Shown: one piece after another, positions 52,846-62,770 of the stretch | How positions within the stretch are numbered: the stretch's first letter is position 1 | Layout: every line of letters begins with the position of its first letter | Assembly: GCA_905221605.1 (NCBI GenBank) | Contig: CAJNDS010000198.1 | Coordinates: forward strand, 2,501-66,500 | Direction of reading: 5' to 3' | From: Symbiodinium natans | Lineage: Eukaryota; Sar; Dinophyceae; Suessiales; Symbiodiniaceae | DNA: 64,000 nt | Program-made: the position numbers and the translations under genes | The notes under the pieces: model-generated | The model's input: only the letters and a program-made list of their open reading frames with translations | Told to the model about the DNA's origin: nothing | The model's database searches: none

Positions 52846-53334
52846 AAGTTATGGCTTCGGGCTTTGCAGTCGCAGTAACACCTCGTGCAAGATTCCTGGT
52901 GCCCAGAGACTCCAATAACATATTTGAGGTAGCTGTGATAGGAAGCCTGCTACGACTAAGGAATACTCCTTAAGGGACCTTTGGGTCTCCCAAGTGCCCC
53001 AAACCAGCCTACCGCCACTTGCGTCCTCCCCTCATCTCCCACTCCTCCGACATACTGGTCCAGCGGATCATATCATCCTAGATATGAGTATTTCCCAAAA
53101 TTGTGCCCAAAATGCAATGATCCGGACCTCAAAAGGGGCACCTCTATTTTTGGGCACCCCCCTTTTGCCCCGAACCCCAAACCCTCCATTAAAACCGATT
53201 CACAAAATAGTAAAGTCCCTATCCAAAACCTATTCGAACAAACTCCATTTAAACCCCTTTCTAAGCCTATTGGCACCCCATATGTGCGCCCTGCCTAGGC
53301 CCTATCAAAAACCCCAACAAACCCAAAACCCTTG
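52846..53334. other. Spacer, nothing recognised
   Basis: Proline-rich plus frames (52981-53298 and 52994-53338) reflect C-rich sequence; not called. Confidence 0.4.
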
Positions 53335-53645
53335 TTGAACCCCAAACTCTGAACCCTGTTCCCTAAACCCTGATTTTGAGCACGGATAGAAGCTTTCCTA
53401 AACCCTAAGCCTTAAACCCTGAACCCCAAACCTTCTAAACCCTTTTCAACCTGGAAACAGCTTCATACCAGGACTCAGCACCCTTGCAAAGGCGTCATCA
53501 AACCTAAACCCTAAACCCTAAACCTGCTTGTGCTAGTGCGAGAGTCGAAACCCTAAACTCTAAACCCGAAACTCTAAACCCGAAACCCTAAACCCTAAAC
53601 CCTAAACCCTAAACCCTAAACCCTAAACCCTAAACCCTAAACCCC
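53335..53645 (-). repeat. Telomere-like C-strand blocks
   Basis: Degenerate units at 53335-53435, then 53499-53525. A 27-bp spacer TGCTTGTGCTAGTGCGAGAG-like follows, then about 14 units to 53645. Confidence 0.93.
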
Positions 53646-53727
53646 TCGTGTTTTGGATGTCGGGCGGCTGGACGAACCACCGAGGGATCCTGGCTAATCG
53701 CGGCTCGGTTAGCCTTGGAAGAAGGTG

Positions 53728-53990
53728 TGGGGTTTAGGGTTTGGGGTTTAGGGTTTGGGTTTTTTTTTTCCCCTCCTGCACAGCTGGGGCGAATCCGCGT
53801 CGCAGGGCTGCTTCTGAGTACGAGTTGGCTCATTAGATCATTCCCCTCGAGCGACTGCCTCTTCTCTCTCAACAGCAAGTCTGTCACAACAAAGTCATAT
53901 ACCCACAACCCAACCTTGCAAGACAGTCGTCCAGGTTTGGGGTTTAGGGTTTAGGGTTTAGGGTAAAGTTTAGGGTTTAGGGTTTAGGGG
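53728..53990 (+). repeat. Telomere-like blocks with T-run
   Basis: Block at 53728-53758 ending in T10, then CCCCTCCTGCACAGCTGGGG. A second block lies at 53934-53990. Confidence 0.9.
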
Positions 53991-55044
53991 AAGCAGGTTT
54001 GGAAGTTCGGTTCAGGGCTTTAGGGGTGGGGGAGGGGGTTTTAGGGTGGCGCAGGGTCGGTAGCGTCCCGCGAAAGCAACGACCGCACATGAAAAAAGGG
54101 CCTCCGGGGCAAGCGGGTTGGAGGCGGGGGCCACCTCTCCTCGCGAATACTTCACGCGCACAAACGCTGCATTGGGTTATAAGTTTAACCCTGCCAACGG
54201 CATGCAAAGTTTACAAGGGCCTTGGGCGGTTTCAGGCTCCAGCCTTAGGGGCACATGCGAAGGCAAGAAGCGACCTGCCAAGCAGCACAAAACACCCATC
54301 ACCGAACCCTAACACCCTTATCTCTAACCTAAAACTTGAAAAAAGGTGGCGATCCCAAACTAGGTGAGCATCTACACTTATTCCCTTTAAACCATCATAG
54401 TTTCGTTGAATATCCCCTTGAGTGTTAATGAACATAACAGAGAAGAGCATCATTCTTAAGGAGACTGCAGCTGCATCCAGGCAGCCACTTTGCAGCATTG
54501 TACATGAAAACGCTGCCACCCAGCAAGTGCACCGCCACAGGGAAGTTTTGGTATGTGAGCAGCGTCCCGACCTAACTTGCTGATTCAAGGATACAGAACC
54601 AGAAAAAGGCCGGTCGCAAAGTTCCTCCGTCACTTAGCTCCCTGCTACGATCGGCAATCAACTTGAGTTCTTTTCGGTACCAGTCTAGCGGGCTCAGGGT
54701 TCAGGAGGTCCGACTCTGTGTGCAGAGCTAAGAGCGTGGGGACACCCTCTCCGATGCCCTCGAACCTCAGCATCCCTGTCACTTTGCTGCCCAGACCACC
54801 CACGAAGGCGCCAAGGAAGCGAGTGCCAGCGGTGGCCCCCCAGCAGAGGTGGCCGCACCACACAGGAGCAAGAGCCTTTGCTGAGTTTTCTCTAGGGGTC
54901 TGCTCAGAACCCTAAAGCCTAAACCCTAAACTTTAAAAAGAATCTTACAAGTAGTGAACAACCACAAGCGAGTGCTGCAAAGGACCCTGCGCGCCACAAA
55001 ATGGCCCTTAGACCTCTGCACTACAGCCGCAATCTAAACTCTAT
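53991..55044. other. Unassigned spacer with a 133-codon minus frame
   Basis: The minus frame 54633-54232 includes GDIQRNYDGLKGISVDAHLVW and several cysteines; it is not repeat-derived but matches nothing I know. Plus frame 53999-54367 overlaps it. One of them may be a gene remnant. Confidence 0.3.
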
Positions 55045-55135
55045 CATCTAGAGGCCTTAACAAGTAGAATAGGGTCTTGCGGGGGGGGGGGGGGGGGTCT
55101 TATCATAATATAAATTCTATAGGGACCACAAGGGC
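55045..55135 (+). mobile_element. MITE-like element, family C with G18 tract
   Basis: GAGGCCTTAACAAGTAGAATAGGGTCTTGC, then a run of 18 G, then TCTTATCATAATATAAATTCTATAGGGACCA. In other copies the G run is 4-6 long, so it has expanded here. Confidence 0.7.
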
Positions 55136-55435
55136 AAACCATGCTCTCTGGACCAGTGCAAGCTGCCCGATGGTTGCCAGACCGCTGCTCTCGCCCAGCA
55201 AGCCTGAGCTCAAGCCAGCTGCGCCATCTAGAAGCGACAGGGTATCCTAAACCCTAAACCTTAAACCCTGAACCCCAAGCCCTAAATCCTAAACCCTAAA
55301 CCTTAAACCCTAAACCCTCTGGCAGACCAACCACTGCCGGCTTCAGTAGAGTTTATGAGGTCGAGTCGGCAACCTGCGACACGCAGAGGAAGAACGCGCA
55401 AAAGCTTTCGACCAGCGTACCAGGGTACGGAGTAA
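55136..55435. other. Spacer with degenerate telomere-like C-strand block
   Basis: The block at 55244-55319 mixes CCCTAAA, CCTTAAA, CCCTGAA and CCCAAGC. Confidence 0.7.
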
Positions 55436-55439
55436 AGTT

Positions 55440-55550
55440 GTCCAGTACCTAGGGGTTTTAAAGGTTAACCTTTGGGATTATAAGGGGAATATATTAACCC
55501 AAAAAGGTTAAAGGTTACCTACTCTACTACTAAGGTAATTACATAAGAGG
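55440..55550. mobile_element. Inverted-repeat element
   Basis: TTAAAGGTTAACCTTTGGG and CCCAAAAAGGTTAAAGGTTA pair around TTATAAGGGGAATATATTAA. Single copy seen. Confidence 0.55.
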
Positions 55551-55923
55551 GCCCAACTGCCCTAAACCCTGTGGCAACACGCTTGCAGGGACCCTCGCCT
55601 GGAAAAGGCATCACTGAGCTCCGGTCAAGTTTTGTCCCTCAACCCCATAAAACTTTCGAGGAGATTCGGGGAGTTCAGCGGAGTTTAAGGGGTTCAGGCC
55701 AGCCCCCCACCCACCAGGGGCTCTGAGGTTTAGGACCCCTCCACTCGCTCCCTTGGACCCCTAAGGCGGTACTCTTGGGTTTGGGGTTTAGGGCTTAGGG
55801 TTTAGGATTTAGGGTTTGGGAACCCCTTTTAAAGGGCATACAAGGGCCATGTTCGAAGTGCATTCAGGGAACCTCTTAGGGACAGATCCTTAGGGGTCCG
55901 AGTATGCTTCCCTTGACTGCACG
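55551..55923. other. Spacer with a short telomere-like block
   Basis: G-strand units at 55780-55818. Nothing coding recognised. Confidence 0.5.
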
Positions 55924-56034
55924 CCCAAAGAGCCCAGTACCCCTTAACTAAGCAATATACCCCTTAAATCAGATTCAGGGCCCCTATATAGTTTAGGGCA
56001 TATTCCTTGTTTAAGGGGCATTGGGCTCTCTGGG
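55924..56034. mobile_element. Palindromic MITE-like element, family A (diverged)
   Basis: CCCAAAGAGCCCAGTACCCCTTAA to TTAAGGGGCATTGGGCTCTCTGGG. The centre has GGGCCCCT in place of GGATCC, and matching changes occur in both arms. Confidence 0.85.
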
Positions 56035-56534
56035 TGGCTCCTAGACCAGCCGAGCGGCAGGAAATACTCCTGGGGATGGAGAGCCTGGGCTGTTCACCGG
56101 GATTGCCACCAAAGATTGCGCCTGTGACAACAGAACTCAGAAAGGATTCTCAAAGTACATCCCAGGAGCTTTCCATCGTCCTCCTCCTCCTCTCCAGCTC
56201 CTGGACACAAGTAGACGCTGGCCACTTTGGGGTTTGGCATCTTTTTTGCTTGGGGAAGGATGGTTGGACATGGGCTTTGGCTGCCACCAGCCCGCCTGCC
56301 GCAGCAGCGCGTGCCGGTGAGAGAACAAAAAATTCAAGTAGGGGAAGCCTCTTGCTAAACTGAGGGGCGAATGCTGGGGATGTGCAGGCCTGTGTGCAAG
56401 ACAAGCCTGCACGGATGTTGCTGCACGCTTTCTCTGGCATCTACTGCTAGCGGCTTCGGGCTTCAGCTGCCAAAGCGACACCCCAACACGACGCGCTCAA
56501 CCGAAAGAACCTTCAGCTTCAACATCCCAAACCC
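56035..56534. other. Spacer, nothing recognised
   Basis: Frames of about 115 codons on both strands overlap (plus 56007-56363, minus 56137-56481); no motif. Confidence 0.35.
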
Positions 56535-56600
56535 TAGGGTTTAGGGCTTTGGGTGTTTTTTGGCACCCGCGTAGCTGGACGAACTGCTCAGCAGGTCTCT
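56535..56600 (-). mobile_element. GGTGCCAAAAAA-tailed insert joined to telomere-like bases
   Basis: Plus strand: CCCTAGGGTTTAGGG, GTGTTTTTTGGCACCCGCGTAGCTGG. Same junction type as at 42277, but the body diverges after about 15 bp. Confidence 0.55.
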
Positions 56601-56639
56601 GTCTGTGCTCCCTCTCAAATCGCCTCACAGCCCCCTGTT

Positions 56640-56776
56640 TTGGGTTTATGGTTTATGGTTTATGGTTTATGGTTTATGGTTTATGGTTTATGGTTTATGG
56701 TTTATGGTTTATGGTTTTTGGTTTTTGGTTTGTGGTTTGTGGTTTGTGGTTTGTGGTTTGTGGTTTGTGGTTTAAG
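56640..56776 (+). repeat. Heptamer array of TTTATGG, TTTTTGG and TTTGTGG
   Basis: About nine TTTATGG units, two TTTTTGG, then seven TTTGTGG, ending TTTAAGG. The 7-bp register is kept while one base changes by blocks. Confidence 0.96.
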
Positions 56777-57106
56777 GTTCTGTCGGACAGCTTCACAACC
56801 TGGACAGCCAAGCCACCGAAAACAGTCGCCAGCCTTATCTCAAAATCACACACGCCAAAGCCTTTCCTTCAAAACCCTTACATTCGACTGAGCACCTTAA
56901 GTGAAGCCACCAAAACCCAAACCAAAAGAAACATCTAAATGTCCCCCCCCCTCCACCCCGGACCCACAGAACCAAACAACAAAAGTTGCAGAAAAGGAGG
57001 TCCGCCGTGGCTCAGCGTGCTCTGCTCGCCCGCCAGATCAATGCCCAGAAGCCTTGTGTCGTAAGCCGGATTCAGGGGGGGAGAGGCTTGACTGGTTCAG
57101 GTTCTT
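56777..57106. other. Spacer, nothing recognised
   Basis: No telomere-like units; a C9 run lies at 56944-56952. Confidence 0.4.
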
Positions 57107-57200
57107 CGCCCCCTTAAACTAACAGTTCCTTTCTAGGGATTCTCGTACCCGCTATGATAATCCCGATTAGGGACTGTTAGTATAAGAGGGAACATCCCAA
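57107..57200. mobile_element. MITE-like element, family B
   Basis: Left arm CCCCCTTAAACTAACAGTTCC, right arm GGGACTGTTAGTATAAGAGGG then AACATCCC. Confidence 0.8.
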
Positions 57201-57587
57201 GGCTTAGGGTCCAGGGACTTCTCTTGTTGGGTTTAGTGGGCTTGGGGCTTGGGTTGGAGTTGACATCCGGGTGTCAAGGGGGCCCGGTTGAGGAGCCGCC
57301 GCAATCTGCGGGGGACGCGAAGGATGAAGAACATCAGACACCACCGCTGCGCACATGCTTCCTCCAAAATGTTGAGAGCCTGAGGGTGCTTGCGAGATGA
57401 AGCGGGGTCAGCACGCCAAATCCCTCGACTCTCTTGCGCACCAGCCGCCAGCGGGCAAAGTCCACGGTGTCGAGGGTCAGCACGACGAGTGGCCGCAACC
57501 TGAAGCACTGGCCCAACCAGAACATGGTGGCATGTGGACTACTCACTGACCCTTCATCACCACAAAGCCGAACAAAACCCCCTAAAC
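57201..57587. other. Unassigned spacer
   Basis: Two overlapping minus frames (57508-57233 and 57546-57334) contain RPLVVLTLDTVDFARWRLV and similar text that could be a decayed coding segment with a frame break. Not identified. Confidence 0.3.
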
Positions 57588-57695
57588 CCTAAGAGCCCAA
57601 TATTGCTCAATTAAGGAATATTCCTTAAATCATATTAAGGATCCCTATATGATTTCAGGAATATTCCTTAATTAAGCTGTATTGGGCTCTTTGGG
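57588..57695. mobile_element. Palindromic MITE-like element, family A
   Basis: AAGAGCCCAATATTGCTCAATTAAGG to AATTAAGCTGTATTGGGCTCTTTGGG, centre AAGGATCCCT. C-strand telomere-like bases touch it on both sides (57580-57590 and 57697-57725). Confidence 0.9.
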
Positions 57696-57833
57696 CAAAC
57701 CCTAAACCCTTTAAGCCCTAAACCCCCCTAACACCGTCTCAAGGCGAGCGTCGGTCGATGGAGCTCCACTGGCCGAACGTGGCGAAGCAAAGACGCGGCC
57801 TGGCCGAGGCGTTCGGGTTTGGGTTGCAGGGTG

Positions 57834-57906
57834 CGTTTAGGGTTCAGGGTTTAGGGTTTAGGGTTTAGGGTTTAGGGTTCAGGGTTCAGGGTTTAGGGTT
57901 CAGGAT
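57834..57906 (+). repeat. Telomere-like array
   Basis: TTTAGGG and TTCAGGG units in alternating pairs. Confidence 0.93.
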
Positions 57907-58071
57907 GGTTTAGGGAGATGCCTTGGAGATTTAGTGACTACAGGGGCCCTTTAGGGGCTTCTTTTCCAGAAGGCTCTGGTTTGAATGGGTTGGGGGTGGC
58001 AAAGGGACTTTGGCCGCTTCTCTGACGCCTGCTGCTCACAGTCGAGCCAGAGCAGGTCCTCTTTCCTCCCA

Positions 58072-58116
58072 GCAAATCGAAGCAAACCCTAAACCTAAAC
58101 CCTGCAAATGGAAGCA
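58072..58116 (-). repeat. Telomeric-repeat insertion with 13-bp target duplication
   Basis: GCAAATCGAAGCA (58072-58084) and GCAAATGGAAGCA (58104-58116) differ at one base. The 19 bp between are AACCCTAAACCTAAACCCT. Confidence 0.75.
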
Positions 58117-58299
58117 CGGCTCATGGATGTTCACGGTTTTGGGGTTGGTTCACAGCCGACCACTACCGCCGAAGGCTGCGAATGGGGTTTGAGGCTTTCG
58201 GGAGCAGGCTTCCATCTTTAGGAGGGCGCCCCCCCAAGCTGGGGGCCGCAATTTCTAAGCCCCACCCTAAACCCTTTTTGCAGGACTTGTGCAAACGCA
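58117..58299. other. Spacer, nothing recognised
   Basis: Ends with CCCTAAACCCTTTTTGCAGGAC at 58265-58286, a C-strand-to-T-run junction. Confidence 0.4.
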
Positions 58300-58382
58300 C
58301 CCTAAACCCTAAACCCTAAACCCTAAACCCCGAACTTAAACCCTAAACCTCAACCCTGAACCCTTAACTCTGAACCCTAAGA
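58300..58382 (-). repeat. Telomere-like array (degenerate)
   Basis: CCCTAAA units decaying into CCTCAA and CCCTGAA. Confidence 0.9.
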
Positions 58383-59207
58383 GGCACTGTCCTGCCGGCC
58401 ATCTTCGACCTTAGGTAAGGGCATACCCTCGACTCAGCTCACGCCACTGCCGGAGTTTCGGGGTTTAGGGTTTAGGGTGAAGGGTTTAGGGTCTTGGGTC
58501 TGGGGGGGGGCTGCAGGGCTTATGGGCTCCTGTGGGCCTTTAAAAACTGCAGCTCCAGAAGGTAACATGCAGCATCTGCCCTTCAAGCCCCAAGGTTCAA
58601 CCTTGCGCCCTCAACCGCAAACAAAGCCCAAGCCCTAAACCCTCCAAAGCTTTCGGGGGGGGGGGGGGGGGGGCCTGCGCGTTGCTTTTTCATACCCTGA
58701 AAGCTCCGAGGATTGCTTCAGGCTTCACGTTTTTTCGGTTTGGGCTTGGGGCTTAGGGGTTGAAGGCGCCGAGGAGCATCGCCATTCCTGCGGACCTGAC
58801 CAGCAATTTCACTTAACAGACTCTTGGAAGGGGCTCCCAGGAGCAGGATTTAGGGTTTAGGGTATAGTGGAGAGTATATCTGCCAGGGTCCTTGTAGTCC
58901 CATCATATTCCTACTCTCTTCGCTGGGTTGATGTAAGGTCAAGGTGCCTCCACCCGTTCTATCCGAATGATGAGAGCATCTGTTTGCAAGGAAGGGATGA
59001 AAGGCCTTGGCACACAATGGGTCCCATGATGCCATCCTCGAGCCGGGGCAAAACCCTCTCGCCGCGGTTTTACAGCCCGCACCCCCTTCAACCAGTAGAA
59101 CATGCTATACGGCTACACAGCAAGATCTACAGTTCAATAACCTTAGGGCAGCGAGGGGGTTCTCATCTTAAGGGTGAGGGAAGCAAAGGGCTCAGGGTGC
59201 TGTGACC
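58383..59207. other. Spacer, nothing recognised
   Basis: G-strand scraps at 58460-58505 and 58848-58863, and a G18 run at 58656-58673. The 112-codon plus frame (58867-59205) carries no motif. Confidence 0.4.
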
Positions 59208-59334
59208 CAGCTTACTGTTGGTTAGTAGGGAAATGGGGGAATGAGGTACCCTATATAATCCCTTAAAGGGTATATATATATATATATATATAACGGGTAC
59301 CTCATTCCCTCATTCCCTGCTAACCATCAGTAAG
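59208..59334. mobile_element. Inverted-repeat element, family G
   Basis: CTTACTGTTGGTTAGTAGGG through AATGAGGTACCC pairs with GGGTACCTCATTCCCTCATTCCCTGCTAACCATCAGTAAG; arms of about 40 bp with three mismatches or gaps. The loop ATAATCCCTTAAAGGG plus an (AT)n run. Confidence 0.88.
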
Positions 59335-59442
59335 CAAGGACTGCCAGGGCCGAGCCTCTGCTGGCGGAGAGGCGCGTTCCGGCTGCGGAAGGCTTTGGAT
59401 GCTGGGAACCGCAAGGCTTGGACCGATGCGGAGAGGTTTGTC

Positions 59443-59610
59443 AACCCTAAACCCTAAACCCTAAACCCTAAACCCTAGACCCTAGACCCTAAAACCTTTT
59501 TTGCAACTGGGCTTGAGGACCAGCCAGATTCATCTCCAAGCATCAGCATCTCACCCCTAAAACCTGAACCCTAAATCCTAAACCCTAACCCTGATTCTCC
59601 GACACTTCGG
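59443..59610 (-). repeat. Telomere-like C-strand blocks
   Basis: 59443-59496 (CCCTAAA then CCCTAGA) ends in CCTTTTTTGCAACTGGG. A second degenerate block lies at 59555-59592. Confidence 0.9.
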
Positions 59611-59765
59611 ATCAGCTTCCAAACGCAGTCCAAACTTTAACAAGGATCCGAGGGATTGTGCAGGGAAGACGGTTGCAAGGGGGGGAGGGGGTCCTCTGTG
59701 TGAGGGACCCTTCCGGGACTCCTTTGTTGTACGAGAACCACGCTGTGCATGTAAATGTATCTGTA

Positions 59766-59968
59766 CGGGTTTAGGGGTTTAGGGGTTAGGGGTTTGGGGT
59801 TTAGGGGTTTAGGGGTTTAGGGGTTTAGGGGTTTAGGGGTTTAGGGGTTTAGGGGTTTAGGGGTTTAGGGGTTTAGGGGTTTAGGGGTTTAGGGGTCTAG
59901 GGGTTTCGGGGTTTAGGGGTTTTAGGGGTTTAGGGGTCTAGGGGTTTAGGGGTTTAGGGGTTTAGGGC
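59766..59968 (+). repeat. Telomere-like array, TTTAGGGG octamers
   Basis: About 24 octamers, very homogeneous, with a few TCTAGGGG and TTTCGGGG. Same unit as the array at 9149. Confidence 0.97.
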
Positions 59969-60782
59969 ATGAGAGCACCCATTGCACACGTTGATGTATC
60001 CGTTGGGGGCAAGGGAGGGGGCAGGGCGCAGATTTAGAACAACCCCCGTTTGTGCTCAGGGTCCTGTGCCAGTTCTTGTCCTCGCTCCACCTCGCAGACC
60101 GGAGAACGAAAGTAGAATTATACCCCTCCACCCAGGTTTAGGGTTTAGGGTTTAAGGGAAAGGGATGCAATGACCCCTTTTCTAGCTTAACCCCAGAAAG
60201 CCTCACATCTCGCCTGTGCATAGTTTGCCCTAAACCCTAAACCTCAAACCCAAAACCCAACCCTAAACCCTTTGCTAGAGCATGTCTTGCGCACTTCTTT
60301 CTGTCGTTAACACCCCTTCCATGCCTGAAACCACCTAGACCAAGGCCCATGTGACTTTTACAACACTCAAAATTTATATATGTGCATATGTATACATATA
60401 CATATATATATATATATATCTATATATCCTTTGAGAAATGAGATGTACAATTAAGTTCATCGCCACGTTCTCTAAACGGTAGTTCTTTATCTGAGCTTCT
60501 CGAAACAAGCCCTGAATCTGAGCCCTGGGTCTGCGAGGTTTCGGCTCTTGAGGTTCTGATGCCAAGGGCTTCGGGGTGTTCAGGGACGTTTGATCGCTTA
60601 GGAATGCTGCCGCTTTCGCACTTGCACGCTACAAGTACCGACTTGCCTGAATACCCAGCATCTGCAAGCACAGACAAAGGACAAGCAGTTCTAACTGGCA
60701 AAATCACACAGCACGCCGGAATACAAACGCCCTTTTAGGCACGCTCTACTGTCCACACAAGCAGATCAATCCCTTTTAAATT
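59969..60782. other. Spacer, nothing recognised
   Basis: C-strand scraps at 60226-60272 and a TATACATATA microsatellite at 60374-60427. A 95-codon minus frame (60420-60707) is not recognised. Confidence 0.45.
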
Positions 60783-60857
60783 GGGTTTGGGGCTTAGGGT
60801 TTAGAGTTTAGGATTTAGGATTTAGGGTTTCGGGTTTCGGGTTTATTTAGGGTTTAA
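60783..60857 (+). repeat. Degenerate telomere-like block
   Basis: GCTTAGGG, TTTAGAG, TTTAGGA x2, TTTAGGG, TTTCGGG x2. Confidence 0.85.
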
Positions 60858-60983
60858 CCCAAAATCCCAGATCACAAGCCCATTCGGCACCTCATCCTCC
60901 CACCGCTCCCAACGTTCTTGGTCCCGTTTCCGGTCTGCTTCTGCAGGCGGGCTAGCGATGAACTTGGGCTGATTTGGGGGTTT

Positions 60984-61050
60984 CCGAAATTAGGGTACCT
61001 TACTGGGGTCCTCATTATAAAGGAATCCTACTATTTGGGGGGGTCTATGT
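60984..61050. mobile_element. MITE-like element, family E
   Basis: CCGAAATTAGGGTACCTTACTGGGGTCCTCATTATAAAGGAATCCTACTATTTGGGG in essence; matches 23727-23830. Confidence 0.65.
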
Positions 61051-61560
61051 TAAAGCCCCATTTGGTGGCGTGCTCGTGAAGACATGCAGGGTCGGTGTCT
61101 ATACGCCCTGCGATCGGGGGACGCGCTTGACAGTCTTGTTAAAGGTGCCTCGTGAACATGTTGACGTTGTGCCAGCTTTCTTTCCCCAAACACCCCTCAA
61201 CAAGTGTGTGCCTGGGCGGTGTGGTTGGGCCTGGGGCCTAGGTTTCTGCGAGCTGACCTTTTGTGTAGAGCCCACCCTGAGCAGTGACCAGACTGACACG
61301 TACAGCGGCGCAAAGCCGGATGCCTTTTGGATGGCTTTGTTGGGGTTTAGGGTTTGGGGGTTTACTCGCTCACGCTTGGGTGGCGTTCAGGCTCACTCTA
61401 TGCGTCAGAGCTCTGCCAGCTTAAGGTTTAGGACTCTACACGGCCTGCTTCTTGAAGCCCTCCCTGTCGGACGGCTTTCCGCAACAGCCTCAACAGGCGA
61501 GACTGAGAGGTTTGCGGGAACCTGACGCCTTTCCATTAGGGTTCAGGGCTAGACTCTCAT
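61051..61560 (+). other. Unassigned segment with the end of a 183-codon frame
   Basis: The plus frame 60974-61525 begins inside the family E element and passes through telomere-like bases (61340-61358). The middle part (RLTVLLKVPREHVDVVPAFFPQ) looks protein-like. Not recognised. A decayed gene overrun by repeats is possible. Confidence 0.25.
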
Positions 61561-62281
61561 GTCTGCGACAAGCTAGGCGAGGTCAGAAGCCTCCTGACCC
61601 AACCCTCCGAGACTACCCGAAACTCTCTCACCTCTCTCCCTTCATGTGCTTTGGGCTTTGGGGGGCCAAAGGCGAAGATCCTGTAAACCCGTAAGCCAGC
61701 CATGGCCCAAAACCAGAATACCGAAAACCCTACTGCCCACATAGACCTTAAACCCTGAACCCGAATCCCGTTCTTCCTAAGCCCCCTTTCGGCATGCCGG
61801 AAGAGGCCGCAAGCTCAAAATGTGCAAGGGGCCCATGGGCTATCGCTGCGACCTAAGCCTCAGAACCAAAAAAACCCTCTGCCTGACCTGGGAAACCCGC
61901 GGAACAACACACTCCGAGCGCAGGGATTTCCCACAACATCTTATCCCAACCGTGAAGCCAGTAAGACGGGCCACGCATACGCCGCCCGGAGCTGCTGGAA
62001 GTCCTGGCATCGTGCTTTCTGGAGCAGGGATCAGGGCCCGGGCCTAGCTACACGACAGGTGCAAAGCTGCGTGAGCCCTTTTGGGGTAGGGACAAGGATG
62101 TTCCAACTTTTTGGAGCTTACTGTAAAGCCCCAAAAGGGGACCTTGACCTCCAGATCTGAGCCGGCATGGCATCTAGCACCAAGCAGCACAAGCCCCGGA
62201 AAGAAGCCTGGAAGAACTTGGCACTAACGGCGCCCGAGCTGCCAAGAGACTGCACTACATATGCTTCGCAAAGGCAAACCT
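61561..62281. other. Spacer, nothing recognised
   Basis: Contains the family F half copy at 62098-62131. Overlapping plus frames of 75 and 112 codons carry no motif. Confidence 0.4.
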
Positions 62282-62576
62282 GCCCCTAAACCCTGAACCC
62301 TTTTTACGGCTAGGACTACCCTAAGCCCTAAACCCTAAACCCTAAACCCTAAACCCACGTCCCATGGCCCAAAACCGAAGGCCCGAACATCCGAACATCG
62401 CATCCAAGATGCATCCCTTTGCCTGGGACCAAGGGATCTGAGCCCCCTGTTCTAAACTCTAAACCCTCAACCCTAAACCCTAAACCCTAAACCCTAAACC
62501 CTAAACCCTAAACCCTAAACCCTAAACCCTAAACCCTAAACCCTAAACCCTAAACCCTAAACCCTAACTAACCCTA
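62282..62576 (-). repeat. Telomere-like C-strand arrays
   Basis: 62282-62356 is broken by CCCTTTTTACGGCTAGGACTA. 62448-62576 has about 17 units. Confidence 0.95.
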
Positions 62577-62688
62577 GAGGGAAAACACACGCAGCCTCCT
62601 GCGGGCCTCTTTGCTTCCTCCAGCATCTGGGTGCGCCGTCTTCGCCTTGCCGGGCTTAAGGCTCAGGGCCTCGTGCTTTGTGGCGCCC

Positions 62689-62770
62689 GAAACCCTAAAC
62701 CCTAAACCCTGCAACAGGCTTGCTACCTCGCCCTAAACCCTAAACCCTAAACCCTAAACCCTAAACCCAA
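62689..62770 (-). repeat. Telomere-like C-strand blocks
   Basis: 62689-62711 and 62732-62770, separated by 20 bp. Confidence 0.93.
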
